Notes: generated from the letters alone by a model not told the origin. A DNA stretch of 64,000 nt from Chryseobacterium sp. YIM B08800 (GCF_026163565.1 NZ_JAPDKN010000005.1:41387-105386), one strand, 5' to 3'; numbered from the stretch's first letter, positions 35,582 to 44,767 are shown. Numbers and translations are program-made.

Positions 35582-35610
35582 AAAAGCTGTTCGGATTGAA
35601 CAGCTTTTTT
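35582..35610 (+). terminator. intrinsic terminator
   Basis: AAAAGCTGTTC 35582-35592 pairs with GAACAGCTTTT 35598-35608, then T-run. It directly follows the CocE-like gene. Confidence 0.85.
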
Positions 35611-35611
35611 G

Positions 35612-35782
35612 TTTTAAACGCAAAGGTTTTTAAGATTAAATTTATTATTTTAAGGAGCAAAGAATGGCGACAAGTCGCTGATTAAGCTTGAATAAAGCGT
35701 TCGCTTATTCAAATCAACTCTGTTGATGTTATCTTTGCTCCTTAAAAAGATAAATGATCATCAATAAATCTTTGCGTTAAAA
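35612..35782. repeat. dispersed hairpin-rich element, copy A
   Basis: Ends are TTTAAACGCAAAG and CTTTGCGTTAAA. A perfect 16-bp closing stem (TTTTAAGGAGCAAAGA near 35649 and TCTTTGCTCCTTAAAA near 35731) encloses three hairpins: GCGAC/GTCGC, TTGAATAA/TTATTCAA and ATCAAC/GTTGAT. An inverted, diverged copy lies at 53097-53260. Confidence 0.7.
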
Positions 35783-35786
35783 AAGT

Positions 35787-36395
35787 TTATTGCTCAATAG
35801 TTCTAAAAGTCAAATTTACTCTTGGAGTTTTTACTTTTGTCGTTGGCGGAAGCCGATGCAGCCAGTTTTCCTGTGTAATTCCTTTCATTACCAATAAACT
35901 TCCGTTTTCCAATGAAATATCAATTCTTTCTTTGGAAATTTTATGTTTGAACGAAAACTTTCTTTCCGCTCCAAAAGTTAAGGATGCAATCGCTCCATGT
36001 TTTTTCAGGTCTTTTTCGCCGTCACTGTGATAAGCCATTCCTTCGCTTCCGTCGTGATATAAATTCAGAAGACATGAATTGTAAGTTTCACCGGAAACTT
36101 CTTCACATTTTTGTTTTAATTGCAATAATTCTGGAGTCCAGGGTTTTGCATATTTTGTCCGGTTTGAATAAGTGTATTCAAATGCTTTTTCACCAAACCA
36201 TGCCACTTTTCTTTTGGTATAGATTAGTTTTCCAAAGATGACCGCCTCATCATTTTCCCACGGAATTTGGTTAAATAAATATTGATAATATTTTACGCAT
36301 TCTTGATCAGAAAAAATCTTTCCGTAATAGTCTGTGACGCCGTCTTTGGGAAGGATATTGATGGGGAAATCTTGAATTTCGTCGAACAAACTCAT
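35787..36395 (-). CDS. alkB: alpha-ketoglutarate-dependent DNA repair dioxygenase, AlkB family
   Basis: 202 aa from the ATG at 36395 (MSLFDEIQDFPINILPKDG). Direct reversal of alkylated bases with Fe(II) and 2-oxoglutarate. Iron ligands HxD in MAYHSDGEKDL, distal His in NWLHRLPP, and the Arg pair in PRVNLTFR. NLYHDGSEGM is the conserved substrate-lid region. It is transcribed in the same direction as the Ada/Ogt-like gene 114 bp upstream, giving an alkylation-repair pair. Confidence 0.92.
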   Translation of the reverse strand: MSLFDEIQDFPINILPKDGVTDYYGKIFSDQECVKYYQYLFNQIPWENDEAVIFGKLIYTKRKVAWFGEKAFEYTYSNRTKYAKPWTPELLQLKQKCEEVSGETYNSCLLNLYHDGSEGMAYHSDGEKDLKKHGAIASLTFGAERKFSFKHKISKERIDISLENGSLLVMKGITQENWLHRLPPTTKVKTPRVNLTFRTIEQ

Positions 36396-36508
36396 CAGTT
36401 CAAATAATTTATAGATTAATAATTTAAACACAAATTACACAAATACTTCTCACTAATGAACACTAAAAAAATCTGTGGAAATTCGTGCAATCTGTGGGAG
36501 AAAATTAC

Positions 36509-37369
36509 TTAGAGTAAGATAGAATCATCAGAATAAACCTTCGCACTTTCCCAGCCAATTATCAGTTGTTTTCTATCACTTCCCCACATATAGCCACCAA
36601 TTTTCCCTGAAGATTGTATTACTCTATGACAAGGAATTAAAAACGCTACAGGATTACTTCCAATCGCAGTTCCTACAGCTCTTGAAGCTTTTGGATTTCC
36701 AATTTTATCGGCTAAATTTCCATAGGTTGACAATTTTCCCATTGGAATCGTTAATAAACTTTCCCAGACTTTGAGCTGAAAATCTGTTCCTTTAAGGTGT
36801 AATTTGATGGTATTAAGCTTTGTCCAATCTTTATTGAAAATCGACAATGCGTTTTGCTGAAAATCATCCTGCTTTTCAAAAAAAGATGCATTGGGAAATC
36901 TACTTTGTAAATCTCTCAATGCATTTTCTTTATCTTCTTCGAAAGCCATATAACAAATCCCTTTTTCGGTGGAAGCTGTGATGATTTTTCCAAACGGGCT
37001 TTCAGAGAAGCTATAATTGATATTTAAATTTTTTCCGCCATTTTTATATTCTGCAGGCGACATACCTTCAATTTTCACAAACAAATCATGCAATCTGCTT
37101 GTGCTTGAAAGTCCGGTCTCTAATGCTGCGTCAAATAATGTGGCTTTTTCTTCTTTCAGTAAACTTTTTGCATGCTCAAGACTGATGAACTGCAAAAATT
37201 TCTTCGGACTTGTTCCTGCCCAGTCTGTAAATATTCTCTGAAAATGTGCCGGACTTAGATTTACTTTTTCAGCAACCTCATCCAAATTCGGCTGAAGCTT
37301 AAAATTGCTCTGAATAAATTCTATCGCTTTGGCAATTCTCTGATAATCTATTTCGTCTTGTGTGAACAT
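36509..37369 (-). CDS. AraC-type HTH fused to methylated-DNA-cysteine methyltransferase (Ada-like)
   Basis: 286 aa from the ATG at 37369 (MFTQDEIDYQRIAKAIEF). An AraC-like HTH domain (about 8-100, with VNLSPAHFQRIFTDWAG and GLSSTSRLHDLFVKIEG) is joined to an O6-methylguanine methyltransferase domain with active-site PCHR in FLIPCHRVIQSSGKIGGY. It lacks the N-terminal phosphotriester Cys domain of full Ada, so it may repair and bind DNA but may sense damage differently. It is upstream of alkB on the same strand. Confidence 0.9.
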   Translation of the reverse strand: MFTQDEIDYQRIAKAIEFIQSNFKLQPNLDEVAEKVNLSPAHFQRIFTDWAGTSPKKFLQFISLEHAKSLLKEEKATLFDAALETGLSSTSRLHDLFVKIEGMSPAEYKNGGKNLNINYSFSESPFGKIITASTEKGICYMAFEEDKENALRDLQSRFPNASFFEKQDDFQQNALSIFNKDWTKLNTIKLHLKGTDFQLKVWESLLTIPMGKLSTYGNLADKIGNPKASRAVGTAIGSNPVAFLIPCHRVIQSSGKIGGYMWGSDRKQLIIGWESAKVYSDDSILL

Positions 37370-37461
37370 TTCGTTTTGTTTTGTATCACAAATTTCAAAA
37401 GAAAAACTGAAAGAAAAAATCCGTTTCGTGCGGAATTTTTGAAACTTTATAAAGTATATTT

Positions 37462-37601
37462 TTAACACATAAGTCACATTAGTTTTAGCTTAATACTTTG
37501 AAAATATTTAGAACACATCAGAGAAAATCAAAGATTTTCAAAGCTTATATGTTCTAAATATACATAGTCAAATTAAAACTCTCTGTGACTTATGTGTTTA
37601 A
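37462..37601. repeat. 140-bp nested palindrome (MITE-like)
   Basis: Terminal arms TTAACACATAAGTCACA (37462-37478) and its complement (37584-37601, one extra T). Inside, AGTTTTA pairs with TAAAACT (37481/37575), and ATTTAGAACA near 37506 pairs with TGTTCTAAAT near 37550. No ORF. It lies between speB and the ada-like gene. Confidence 0.65.
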
Positions 37602-37636
37602 TCTTTTTGTAATTAAAATTAACTCAAAAAAAGATT

Positions 37637-38488
37637 TTAGTCTTTGTTGATGTGATAATAAGCCAACATTTTATAATACAGTTTTGCTGCTAAAAATGCG
37701 CTTGGTTTTGAATACGCAGAATCCATCAATTCAACGATATCAAAAGCAACAACGTTACATTTTTCGAAAACTTTTCTTAACAATTCCAATGTTGGATACC
37801 ATTGTAAACCACCTGGTTCCGGAGTTCCTGTTGAAGGAGCAATTGAAGGGTCAAAAGCATCCAAATCGATTGTGATATAAACATTTCCTGAAACTTTTTC
37901 TAAAACATCGTTTACCCAATTCTCATTATTGGCAATTTCATGAGCAAAAAATACTCTTCCTTCTGGTAAATATTCAACTTCCTCAACATCCATAGAACGG
38001 ATTCCAACCTGAACCAAATTATGCTTTTGATTCGCTTCAAAAACCGCACACGCGTGATTAGAAGTAGAACCGTGGAATTCAGGACGAAGATCTGTGTGAG
38101 CATCTAACTGAAGAACCGTAAGATTTTCAAATTTCTCTCCAACCGCACGAATTGAACCAATAGAAACTGAATGTTCTCCACCAAAAAGCGTAAACAATTT
38201 ATCCGTTGCCAAAAGCTCTTTTGTTTTCTGATAAACAGCTTCCGTCATAGCTTCAGGAGTTGAATTTTCAGAAACTTCTCCAGCTAAATAAACTCCTTCA
38301 AGATAAGGTTCTGTACCTGTTTCTATGTCGTACAATTCCATATTTTCAGAAGCATCAAGGAATAATTCAGGGCCTTTGTCTGCACCTTTTCCCCAAGTTG
38401 AAGTTCCATCATAAGGAACGGTTACCAAAACTACTTTTGAATTTTCTAATGAAGCATTTTCTTCAGGAATTCCTGCGTATGTTTTCAT
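37637..38488 (-). CDS. speB: agmatinase (ureohydrolase)
   Basis: 283 aa. Hydrolyses agmatine to putrescine and urea. Binuclear manganese ligands are readable: GGEHSVSIG, LDAHTDLRPE, ITIDLDAFDPSIAPSTGTPEPGG. Short-form family length. An arginine decarboxylase gene lies about 1.8 kb further along on the same strand, so the arginine-to-putrescine route is complete, although two other genes separate them. Confidence 0.93.
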   Translation of the reverse strand: MKTYAGIPEENASLENSKVVLVTVPYDGTSTWGKGADKGPELFLDASENMELYDIETGTEPYLEGVYLAGEVSENSTPEAMTEAVYQKTKELLATDKLFTLFGGEHSVSIGSIRAVGEKFENLTVLQLDAHTDLRPEFHGSTSNHACAVFEANQKHNLVQVGIRSMDVEEVEYLPEGRVFFAHEIANNENWVNDVLEKVSGNVYITIDLDAFDPSIAPSTGTPEPGGLQWYPTLELLRKVFEKCNVVAFDIVELMDSAYSKPSAFLAAKLYYKMLAYYHINKD

Positions 38489-38559
38489 AATTTATAATTA
38501 AAAAATTAAATGATTTAAAGATTAAAATATTTGCGGCAAAGATAAGAAGAAGTTAGGAG

Positions 38560-38660
38560 AAAGCTGAAAGTTGGATGATGGAAGCCGGAAGTTTTTACTA
38601 TTATAAATTAAATATCCGGATTTCAACTTCCCTCATCCAGCTTTAGGCTTCCAGCCAAAA
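38560..38660. repeat. GGAAGCTGGAAG-type inverted repeat
   Basis: GCTGAAAGTTGGATGATGGA and its approximate complement (CCCTCATCCAGCTTTAGGCT) flank a short AT-rich loop. The same word family appears inside the coding sequence at 54697-54735 and 56009-56046. Confidence 0.6.
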
Positions 38661-38664
38661 TCCT

Positions 38665-38672
38665 TACCTTTG
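38665..38672 (+). promoter_or_regulatory. -7 box of the HAD gene
   Basis: Perfect TACCTTTG 17 bp before the ATG at 38689; no clear TTG element at the right distance, since the repeat occupies that stretch. Confidence 0.35.
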
Positions 38673-38688
38673 TGAAAAATTCAAAAAT

Positions 38689-39348
38689 ATGTCCTTAAAA
38701 GCTGTTCTTTTCGATATGGATGGAGTAATTGTTGATACAGAACCTCTTCATAGAAAAGCTTATTTTAAAACATTCAACCAGCTAGAAATCGAGGTTTCTG
38801 AAGACCTTTACACTTCTTTTACAGGAGCTTCTACCAAAAGAGTTTGTGAAACTTTAATTTCTGAGTTTAATTTAACACATACTCACGAAGATATCACCAA
38901 TATTAAAAGAACCCATTTCAAAGATTATTTTTACAACGATGAAGAGTTTGATTTAATTCCAGGAGTAAGGAAATTAATCGAACATTATTACGAAAATAAC
39001 GTTAAATTGATTGTCGCTTCTTCAGCAAGTATGACCACCATCAATATGGTTTTTGACAAATTTGGTTTAGAAAAATATTTTAGCGGAAAGATAAGCGGTG
39101 CCGATTTAAAAGAATCAAAGCCTCATCCTGAAATTTTCCAGCTTGCTGCAAAAATGGCCAACGAACCGATTGAAAACTGTATGGTGATCGAAGATTCTAC
39201 CAACGGAATTTTAGCAGCGCACAAAGCGAATATTTTCTGTACAGCGTATAAAAGTTTTCACTCTCATAATCAGGATTACAGTTTGGCAAATATGGTTATT
39301 ACAGACTATTCCGAAATTGAAGTTGATAAAATTTCTAAACATTTTTAA
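38689..39348 (+). CDS. HAD-superfamily phosphatase/phosphoglucomutase-like protein
   Basis: 219 aa. HAD motif I FDMDGVIVDTEP, motif II VASSAS, motif III Lys in LKESKPHPEIF, motif IV VIEDSTNGILAA. A helical cap follows motif I, as in beta-phosphoglucomutase-like enzymes. Cytoplasmic; substrate not deducible. Monocistronic with a strong terminator. Confidence 0.88.
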   Translation: MSLKAVLFDMDGVIVDTEPLHRKAYFKTFNQLEIEVSEDLYTSFTGASTKRVCETLISEFNLTHTHEDITNIKRTHFKDYFYNDEEFDLIPGVRKLIEHYYENNVKLIVASSASMTTINMVFDKFGLEKYFSGKISGADLKESKPHPEIFQLAAKMANEPIENCMVIEDSTNGILAAHKANIFCTAYKSFHSHNQDYSLANMVITDYSEIEVDKISKHF

Positions 39349-39354
39349 AATATG

Positions 39355-39383
39355 AAAGCTCTCCAAATTGGAGAGCTTTTTAC
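39355..39383. terminator. bidirectional terminator between convergent genes
   Basis: AAAGCTCTCCAA 39355-39366 pairs with TTGGAGAGCTTT 39369-39380, followed by T on the plus strand. It overlaps the last codon of the minus-strand gene. Confidence 0.75.
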
Positions 39384-40138
39384 TTACTTACAATTAAATG
39401 AGTTTTATTTGAAAAAATAATCTGGTCAATTAGAACAACGTTTAATTCCTTAATTTTTTTTCGATTGGCTTCACTTAAATACTCATTAATTACAGGATTA
39501 TTATAAATCTTAATTTGCATTTTATAGTTTTTATTTTCAAGCAAATATCCTATACCAGTTTTAGAAATTTTATCATAATAATAATTTCTAAAATCAACTT
39601 TTGTATTAACTATTATTTCTTCAAAAGGTTTCAAGAAGATAATATTATCATTAATGTATTTAGCTCTTACAACCCAATTCAAGGATTTTGTTTTATAAAA
39701 TTTGTCTTTATAAGTTTTCAAAACGTTTAAACTATCATCATCAATTTTTTCTTGAATACTTTGTAGCCTACCAAGTTCTTCTACTAAATAATGAATTCGT
39801 GGAATATTTAATTCTAATGTATCTCTTAAATTATTAGAATCGAATAGTAATAATCTTGGATTAAAAACTTTTTCGTCAAGAGAAAGTTTTGTACTTGCAT
39901 TTTCACCAAAATAATAATGATTAGGCGTTGCAAAGACACCAAAACTATTTTTATCCAGAATAAAATAAACATTATCTGATGTATTATTCTTAATACTATA
40001 TTTAATATTGATAGGATTATAAAAGTCATTTAATTTAAAAGCAGTTTCAGAATCCAAAATTTCTACACTTACTTTTTGAGCATTTGAAAAAATCCCAAGA
40101 CAAAATGTTAAAAGCATTAAAAATTTCACTCGCATCAT
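39380..40138 (-). CDS. secreted hypothetical protein
   Basis: 252 aa. Signal peptide MMRVKFLMLLTFCLGIFSNAQ. The N-terminal half is beta-rich (VSVEILDSETAFKLNDFYNPI, NIKYSIKNNTSDNVYFILD), like an Ig-type fold. No conserved motif recognised. Very AT-rich. The nearest gene on the same strand is speA, about 110 bp away, whose terminator separates them. Confidence 0.6.
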   Translation of the reverse strand: MMRVKFLMLLTFCLGIFSNAQKVSVEILDSETAFKLNDFYNPINIKYSIKNNTSDNVYFILDKNSFGVFATPNHYYFGENASTKLSLDEKVFNPRLLLFDSNNLRDTLELNIPRIHYLVEELGRLQSIQEKIDDDSLNVLKTYKDKFYKTKSLNWVVRAKYINDNIIFLKPFEEIIVNTKVDFRNYYYDKISKTGIGYLLENKNYKMQIKIYNNPVINEYLSEANRKKIKELNVVLIDQIIFSNKTHLIVSK

Positions 40139-40170
40139 TAAATAATTTGATTTTTAAATCTACATAAAAT

Positions 40171-40207
40171 AAAAAGAACAGCTCCCATATTTGAGAACTG
40201 TTCTTTT
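40171..40207 (-). terminator. speA terminator
   Basis: AAAAGAACAG pairs with CTGTTCTTTT (40172-40181, 40198-40207); T-rich on the minus strand. A GGCTAAAGCCCGTTCC dispersed repeat follows at about 40217. Confidence 0.7.
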
Positions 40208-40247
40208 ATAATTTTTGGCTAAAGCCCGTTCCTATTGATTGATAAAA

Positions 40248-41642
40248 TTATTGATATCCTAATAATTTCAAAATGTCTTCAGGTTCCTGTCTTTCTCTAA
40301 AGATCTCATACTGGAATTCTCCATTTTCATCTTTCTGGATCAAGATATGTCTTGGTTGCGGCATCAAACAGTGATGAACTCCACCATAACCACCAATTGT
40401 TTCCTGATACGCTCCAGTGTGGAAGAAACCAATATACAAAGGTTTTGTATCACTAAAAACTGGCAAATAGATTGCGTTAGTATGCTGTTCAGAGTTGTAA
40501 TAATCATCAGAATCACAAGTTAATCCACCTAAGAAAACTCTTTCGTAAGAATCTTCCCAACGGTTTAGCGGAAGCATGATAAAGTGTCTTGAAATTGCCC
40601 AAGTATCAGGAAGCGTGGTCATAAAAGATGAATCAATCATATTCCACTTTTCTCTGTCGTTCTGACGTTTTTGAGAAATGATTTTATACAAATTGGCACC
40701 GCTTTCTCCAACTGTAAAACTTCCAAATTCAGTATAAATATTTGGTTCTTCTACTCCTTCTTCCTCACAGAATTTTTTGATCTGAGAAACGATTTCTTCC
40801 ACCATATATTGGTAATCGTAATCAAAATTTAATGAAGTTTTAATTGGAAAACCACCACCAATATTTAATGAATTTACTTCCGGAGCAATTTTCTTTAAAC
40901 GTGCATAAACACGAAGACATTTGTACAATTCATTCCAATAATAAGCCGTGTCTTTGATCCCGGTATTAATGAAAAAGTGAAGCATTTTCAGTCTTGCATT
41001 CGGATGTTCTGCAATTTTTTGACTGTAGTAAGGAATAATATCTTTATATCCGATTCCTAATCTTGAGGTATAAAATTCGAATTTCGGTTCTTCTTCAGAA
41101 GCAATTCTGATTCCGATATCAAAAGTCGTGTCGATACTTTCAGTTAACTTATCAAGTTCCCTGTAGTTATCTAAAATAGGAGTGATATTTTCAAAACCAC
41201 TGTTGATCATATCTGAAATTTTCGCCAGATAATCATCCGTTTTGAAGCCGTTACAAATCACTTCTATACTTTTATCTACTTTACCTTCTGTGTAAAGCGA
41301 TTTTACAATATCCATGTCGTAAGCTGAAGATGTTTCGATAGAAATATCGTTCTTCAAAGCTTCTTCAATTACAAATTTGAAATGGCTTGATTTTGTACAG
41401 TAACAGTATCTGTAGTTTTTTTTGTAATCGATTTTCTCAAAAGCTTCCTTAAACCAGCCTTTTGCTTTCTGAATATTCTGAGAAATCTTCGGGAGGTAAC
41501 TTACCTTAAGAGGCGTTCCAAACTTCTCAACAACATCCATCAAAGGAATATCGTGAAAAGACAAATTGTTCTCAGAAACATTGAATTCTTCGGTTGGAAA
41601 ATACAATGTCTGATCAATAAGTTCCGAGTATTTTATTTTCAT
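40248..41642 (-). CDS. speA: arginine decarboxylase (PLP-dependent, alanine-racemase fold)
   Basis: 464 aa, the compact Bacteroidota form. An N-terminal TIM barrel with the PLP lysine in YCYCTKSSHFKFV; SLNIGGGFPIKTS binds the cofactor phosphate; GLTCDSDDYY near the C-terminus is the CxxD-type motif of the decarboxylase group IV active site. Converts arginine to agmatine, which speB then splits. Cytoplasmic. A downstream terminator makes it monocistronic. Confidence 0.88.
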   Translation of the reverse strand: MKIKYSELIDQTLYFPTEEFNVSENNLSFHDIPLMDVVEKFGTPLKVSYLPKISQNIQKAKGWFKEAFEKIDYKKNYRYCYCTKSSHFKFVIEEALKNDISIETSSAYDMDIVKSLYTEGKVDKSIEVICNGFKTDDYLAKISDMINSGFENITPILDNYRELDKLTESIDTTFDIGIRIASEEEPKFEFYTSRLGIGYKDIIPYYSQKIAEHPNARLKMLHFFINTGIKDTAYYWNELYKCLRVYARLKKIAPEVNSLNIGGGFPIKTSLNFDYDYQYMVEEIVSQIKKFCEEEGVEEPNIYTEFGSFTVGESGANLYKIISQKRQNDREKWNMIDSSFMTTLPDTWAISRHFIMLPLNRWEDSYERVFLGGLTCDSDDYYNSEQHTNAIYLPVFSDTKPLYIGFFHTGAYQETIGGYGGVHHCLMPQPRHILIQKDENGEFQYEIFRERQEPEDILKLLGYQ

Positions 41643-41750
41643 TTTCTAATGAGTAAATTAAGAATGCAAAATTGCTAAAAAAGTTTGATTTTTTAGCGTT
41701 AAATTTATTATAAATTTCTGCAGCTTTTCGACTAAAAAATTAGTCTTTGA

Positions 41751-42626
41751 TCAATACGTGAACTTAAGAATATATTCGTTTCTTTTATTTTCAGAGATTC
41801 CCAAATTTTGATGAATATAAATATCAATTGAGCCGTATTTCTTATCAATTTCAGAAAAAGCAGTCTCTAAATAATTCTTTTCTACCCAGCTTAATTTTTC
41901 GATAACATTTAAATCCATTTTTGGATACAAAAAATGCAGATTATGAGCGAGATGAAGCCTATTTTGCACTAATTGTTTGCGGTAATTGTTCGAAAGAAGA
42001 TAATCGTTCTCAATCGTTGCTCTGTCAAATTTTAAAATGGTTAAAATTAATGCTGTTATTATTCCGGTTCTGTCTTTTCCGGCAGTACAATGATATAAAA
42101 CAGGATTTTCTGAATCTAAAATCTCATGAATAATGTCCTTAATAATTCCCGGATTTTCTGTGACATAGTTTTTATAAAAATCCAGCATTCTTTCGTCTGC
42201 ATCTGAACCTTTCACTTTTCCTTTTAAAACAAGTTTTTTTGCCTGATCCAGCTGATCGCCTTCATCTTCAAATGCAGAATAGTTTTTATAAATAAAAGTA
42301 TCGGAAAGTTGATCCGGTTTTTGCGAAATTTCCTTTGAGTTTCTAAGATCAATAATCTCTTTAATTCCTAAATTTTCAAGAGTTTTAATTGATTTTTTCT
42401 TGAGTTGATGAAGATGTGCACTTCGATAAAGCATTCCTTCTTTTAAAATTCTGCCATCGATATTTTTGATATTTCCAATCGTTCTGAAATTGGTTACTTT
42501 CTTAATTGCAAATTGATTGTCAGTTTGTGAAATTCCGTATTCTGGCGTTGAAAAAGGCTGAGTTTTGCACGAGGAAACGCAGAGTAATAAAATGAACAGA
42601 CTTATTATTTTAATTTGATTCTTCAT
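41751..42626 (-). CDS. tyrosine-protein phosphatase-like lipoprotein
   Basis: 291 aa. A lipoprotein signal ends LLLCVSSC-KTQ. The phosphatase P-loop CTAGKDRTG (CxxxxxR) lies in VLYHCTAGKDRTGIITALI, preceded by a typical YRSAHLHQL start and IIDLRNSKEI. This is the DSP/PTP family with an alpha-helical lid, acting in the periplasm on phosphotyrosine or phospho-lipids. The next gene on the same strand is thiN, about 64 bp away. Confidence 0.88.
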   Translation of the reverse strand: MKNQIKIISLFILLLCVSSCKTQPFSTPEYGISQTDNQFAIKKVTNFRTIGNIKNIDGRILKEGMLYRSAHLHQLKKKSIKTLENLGIKEIIDLRNSKEISQKPDQLSDTFIYKNYSAFEDEGDQLDQAKKLVLKGKVKGSDADERMLDFYKNYVTENPGIIKDIIHEILDSENPVLYHCTAGKDRTGIITALILTILKFDRATIENDYLLSNNYRKQLVQNRLHLAHNLHFLYPKMDLNVIEKLSWVEKNYLETAFSEIDKKYGSIDIYIHQNLGISENKRNEYILKFTY

Positions 42627-42690
42627 CCTTTATTCCCACAGACTACTCTGTTTTTCAAAGTTTTTTCATCTTATTTTTATTGACTTCTAC

Positions 42691-43320
42691 TTAAATATCA
42701 CGCTTCTTGTTTCCTATAAAAATCAACAAATCTCCTTTTTCGTAATCAATAGAAACTTGATTTTCTACAGCCAAATTTCTCGTTAACATATCGGTTGTCA
42801 TATTGGCGTTGACATTATCCAGTTCCCACTTCAGACCTTTTGTTTTAATATTTTCAACTACAGGAAAAGGATAAAGCGATATCATTTTATCTTTCACATC
42901 ATTAATGATAAAACTTTCAGGAATAAAATAATATTCAGAAAATTCATCATAAAATTTAATATCCATTTTATCTTTAAATCTAAAAGCCACCGTAAGGTTT
43001 CCTAAAAAATGATCCTGCTCTCCTCCACTTCCACCAAAAACATCAACATTATGAAACCCTTTTTCTAAAATAATTTCTAAGGCTTTATGAAAATCTGTTT
43101 TCTCCTGATCAAGTGTAAGAATAAATTTATCCTGATACACATTTTCATCTGACCCAATATGAGAATCAAAATCTCCGGAAATAAAATCTAACTTTTCTAA
43201 AGGAAAATTGAGTTCCTTCAAATAATGAAAAGCACCATCAGTACAGGCAATCAGATTATAATTTTCTAAATTGGGAAAAGATCTCGGTGCATTACCATTG
43301 ATAAAAAGAAGAACTTTCAA
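42691..43320 (-). CDS. thiN: thiamine diphosphokinase
   Basis: 209 aa. Adds pyrophosphate from ATP to thiamine to make thiamine diphosphate. Motifs: IACTDGAFHYL, FISGDFDSH, QEKTDFHKALEII and VFGGSGGEQDHFLGNLTVA match the thiamine pyrophosphokinase fold. It starts 5 bp downstream of a secreted protein's stop on the same strand, suggesting one transcript with the genes upstream. Confidence 0.92.
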   Translation of the reverse strand: MKVLLFINGNAPRSFPNLENYNLIACTDGAFHYLKELNFPLEKLDFISGDFDSHIGSDENVYQDKFILTLDQEKTDFHKALEIILEKGFHNVDVFGGSGGEQDHFLGNLTVAFRFKDKMDIKFYDEFSEYYFIPESFIINDVKDKMISLYPFPVVENIKTKGLKWELDNVNANMTTDMLTRNLAVENQVSIDYEKGDLLIFIGNKKRDI

Positions 43321-43325
43321 TTTTT

Positions 43326-43925
43326 TTATTTTAATTTTACATTAGCTACTTTATCACCTGCCTTTACCTCTACAATCCTTATCAGCAAATCTTCATAATC
43401 ATTACTGTAATATTTTTTTTCGTAATAATTTGTTACTCCTCCATTTCCATAAGCACTTCCAGTGTACTGGTTGTATGAGCCTGATAAAGTCCAAGGCAAA
43501 TTTCCCATCAAAATATATTTTCCGGGTTTCATTTTAGGAAAAGTAAACTCTCCTTTTGAGTTGGTCTCGCAAGTGAGCCTATATCTGTACGCCTGAGTAG
43601 TCATATAAACCACAATTCCCTTTTTTAAATTTTCTTTTTGTGTTTTCAGGGTGTACCATTCTTGAAAATAAGGAGACAAAGGAAACAAATTTACCGTAAT
43701 TTTATTAGCATAAACTTTTTCCGGATTTATTTTCCCAATAGATCTAGCCCTTGTAAAAGCTACACCGTGCATAGTAACATTACCTTCTGCCAGTCTCATT
43801 TTTGCGTCTAAAGAATCAAATTTTGTTTTTGGAAAAATTTCTTCTTTATATTCTCCTTGCTTATATTGTGCAGAAAACATTGATGTTAGTATCAAAAATA
43901 CCAACAGTGTAAAATTTTTTTTCAT
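43326..43925 (-). CDS. secreted protein with a carboxypeptidase-regulatory-like domain
   Basis: 199 aa. Signal peptide MKKNFTLLVFLILTSMFSAQ. The middle part (about 105-150), with YRLTCETNSKGEFTFPKMKPGKYILMG, is the beta-sandwich pattern of CarboxypepD_reg/SpaA-like domains used in surface proteins. Tyr/Gly/Asn-rich C-terminal part. It sits between cobalamin adenosyltransferase and thiN genes in one direction with short gaps. Confidence 0.7.
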   Translation of the reverse strand: MKKNFTLLVFLILTSMFSAQYKQGEYKEEIFPKTKFDSLDAKMRLAEGNVTMHGVAFTRARSIGKINPEKVYANKITVNLFPLSPYFQEWYTLKTQKENLKKGIVVYMTTQAYRYRLTCETNSKGEFTFPKMKPGKYILMGNLPWTLSGSYNQYTGSAYGNGGVTNYYEKKYYSNDYEDLLIRIVEVKAGDKVANVKLK

Positions 43926-43951
43926 TATTTATATTTTTTGTGTTTTAAAAA

Positions 43952-44521
43952 TTATCTTTCATTCGGATTCCAATATTCTTCCGGCTCGTTATTTATTTTT
44001 GAAATATATCTTGCCAAAACAAACAGGTAATCAGAAAGACGGTTCAGGTATTTAATCAATTCAGGGCGCACTTCTTCAGATTCATTTAAGAATACCAGTG
44101 AACGTTCCGCTCTTCTACAAATAGTTCTGGCTGCGTGTAAAAAAGTCGCAGATTTTCCTCCACCCGGAAGAATAAAATATTGAAGTGGCTCTAATTTATC
44201 TTCAAAACCATCCATCCAGTTTTCTAACTCTTCAATTTCCGTACCAGAAATAATGAGAGGAAGACGAGATTTTCCGTTGGCCAACATCAATTTATCAACT
44301 GGAGTTGCTGCTTCTGAACCTACCGTAAACAAATCAAACTGAATTTTTTTTAACTGTTTCAAAACTTCTTCATCAGTGATATGGCTTTTTGAAATTCCAA
44401 TAAAAGAATTCAGCTCGTCAATATTTCCGTAGCTGTCAACTCTTGCGCTAGCTTTTGAAACTCTTGTTCCGCCATATAAAGCGGTCTGTCCTTTATCTCC
44501 CGTTTTGGTATATATTTTCAT
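43952..44521 (-). CDS. cob(I)alamin adenosyltransferase, PduO type
   Basis: 189 aa from the ATG at 44521 (MKIYTKTGDKGQTALYGG), the canonical PduO start; ten upstream codons are unlikely. Transfers adenosyl from ATP to cob(I)alamin. SKASARVDSYGNIDELNSFIG binds ATP, and AARTICRRAERSLVFLNE carries the conserved RxxxRxxE. A five-helix trimeric enzyme in the cytoplasm. Heads a short operon with the secreted protein and thiN. Confidence 0.92.
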   Translation of the reverse strand: MKIYTKTGDKGQTALYGGTRVSKASARVDSYGNIDELNSFIGISKSHITDEEVLKQLKKIQFDLFTVGSEAATPVDKLMLANGKSRLPLIISGTEIEELENWMDGFEDKLEPLQYFILPGGGKSATFLHAARTICRRAERSLVFLNESEEVRPELIKYLNRLSDYLFVLARYISKINNEPEEYWNPNER

Positions 44522-44767
44522 AAGTAAATTTTCGTTGTTATTAAAAACCATTCATAATAATGGCAATTTCAAAAGACTAAATTACTTTTTTAAAATTATG
44601 CTGACAAATGTTTTAGAGTAAGTTTAAAGCAACATTGTTTACATGGAGCTTTTAATGATATAAACCGATTATTAAATCTTGTGAATTCATTTAATTGCAA
44701 TGATAAAATAAATTTGATTTCGATATTTTTTATTTAATTTTAAATCACCAAATCATAAATAATAATT

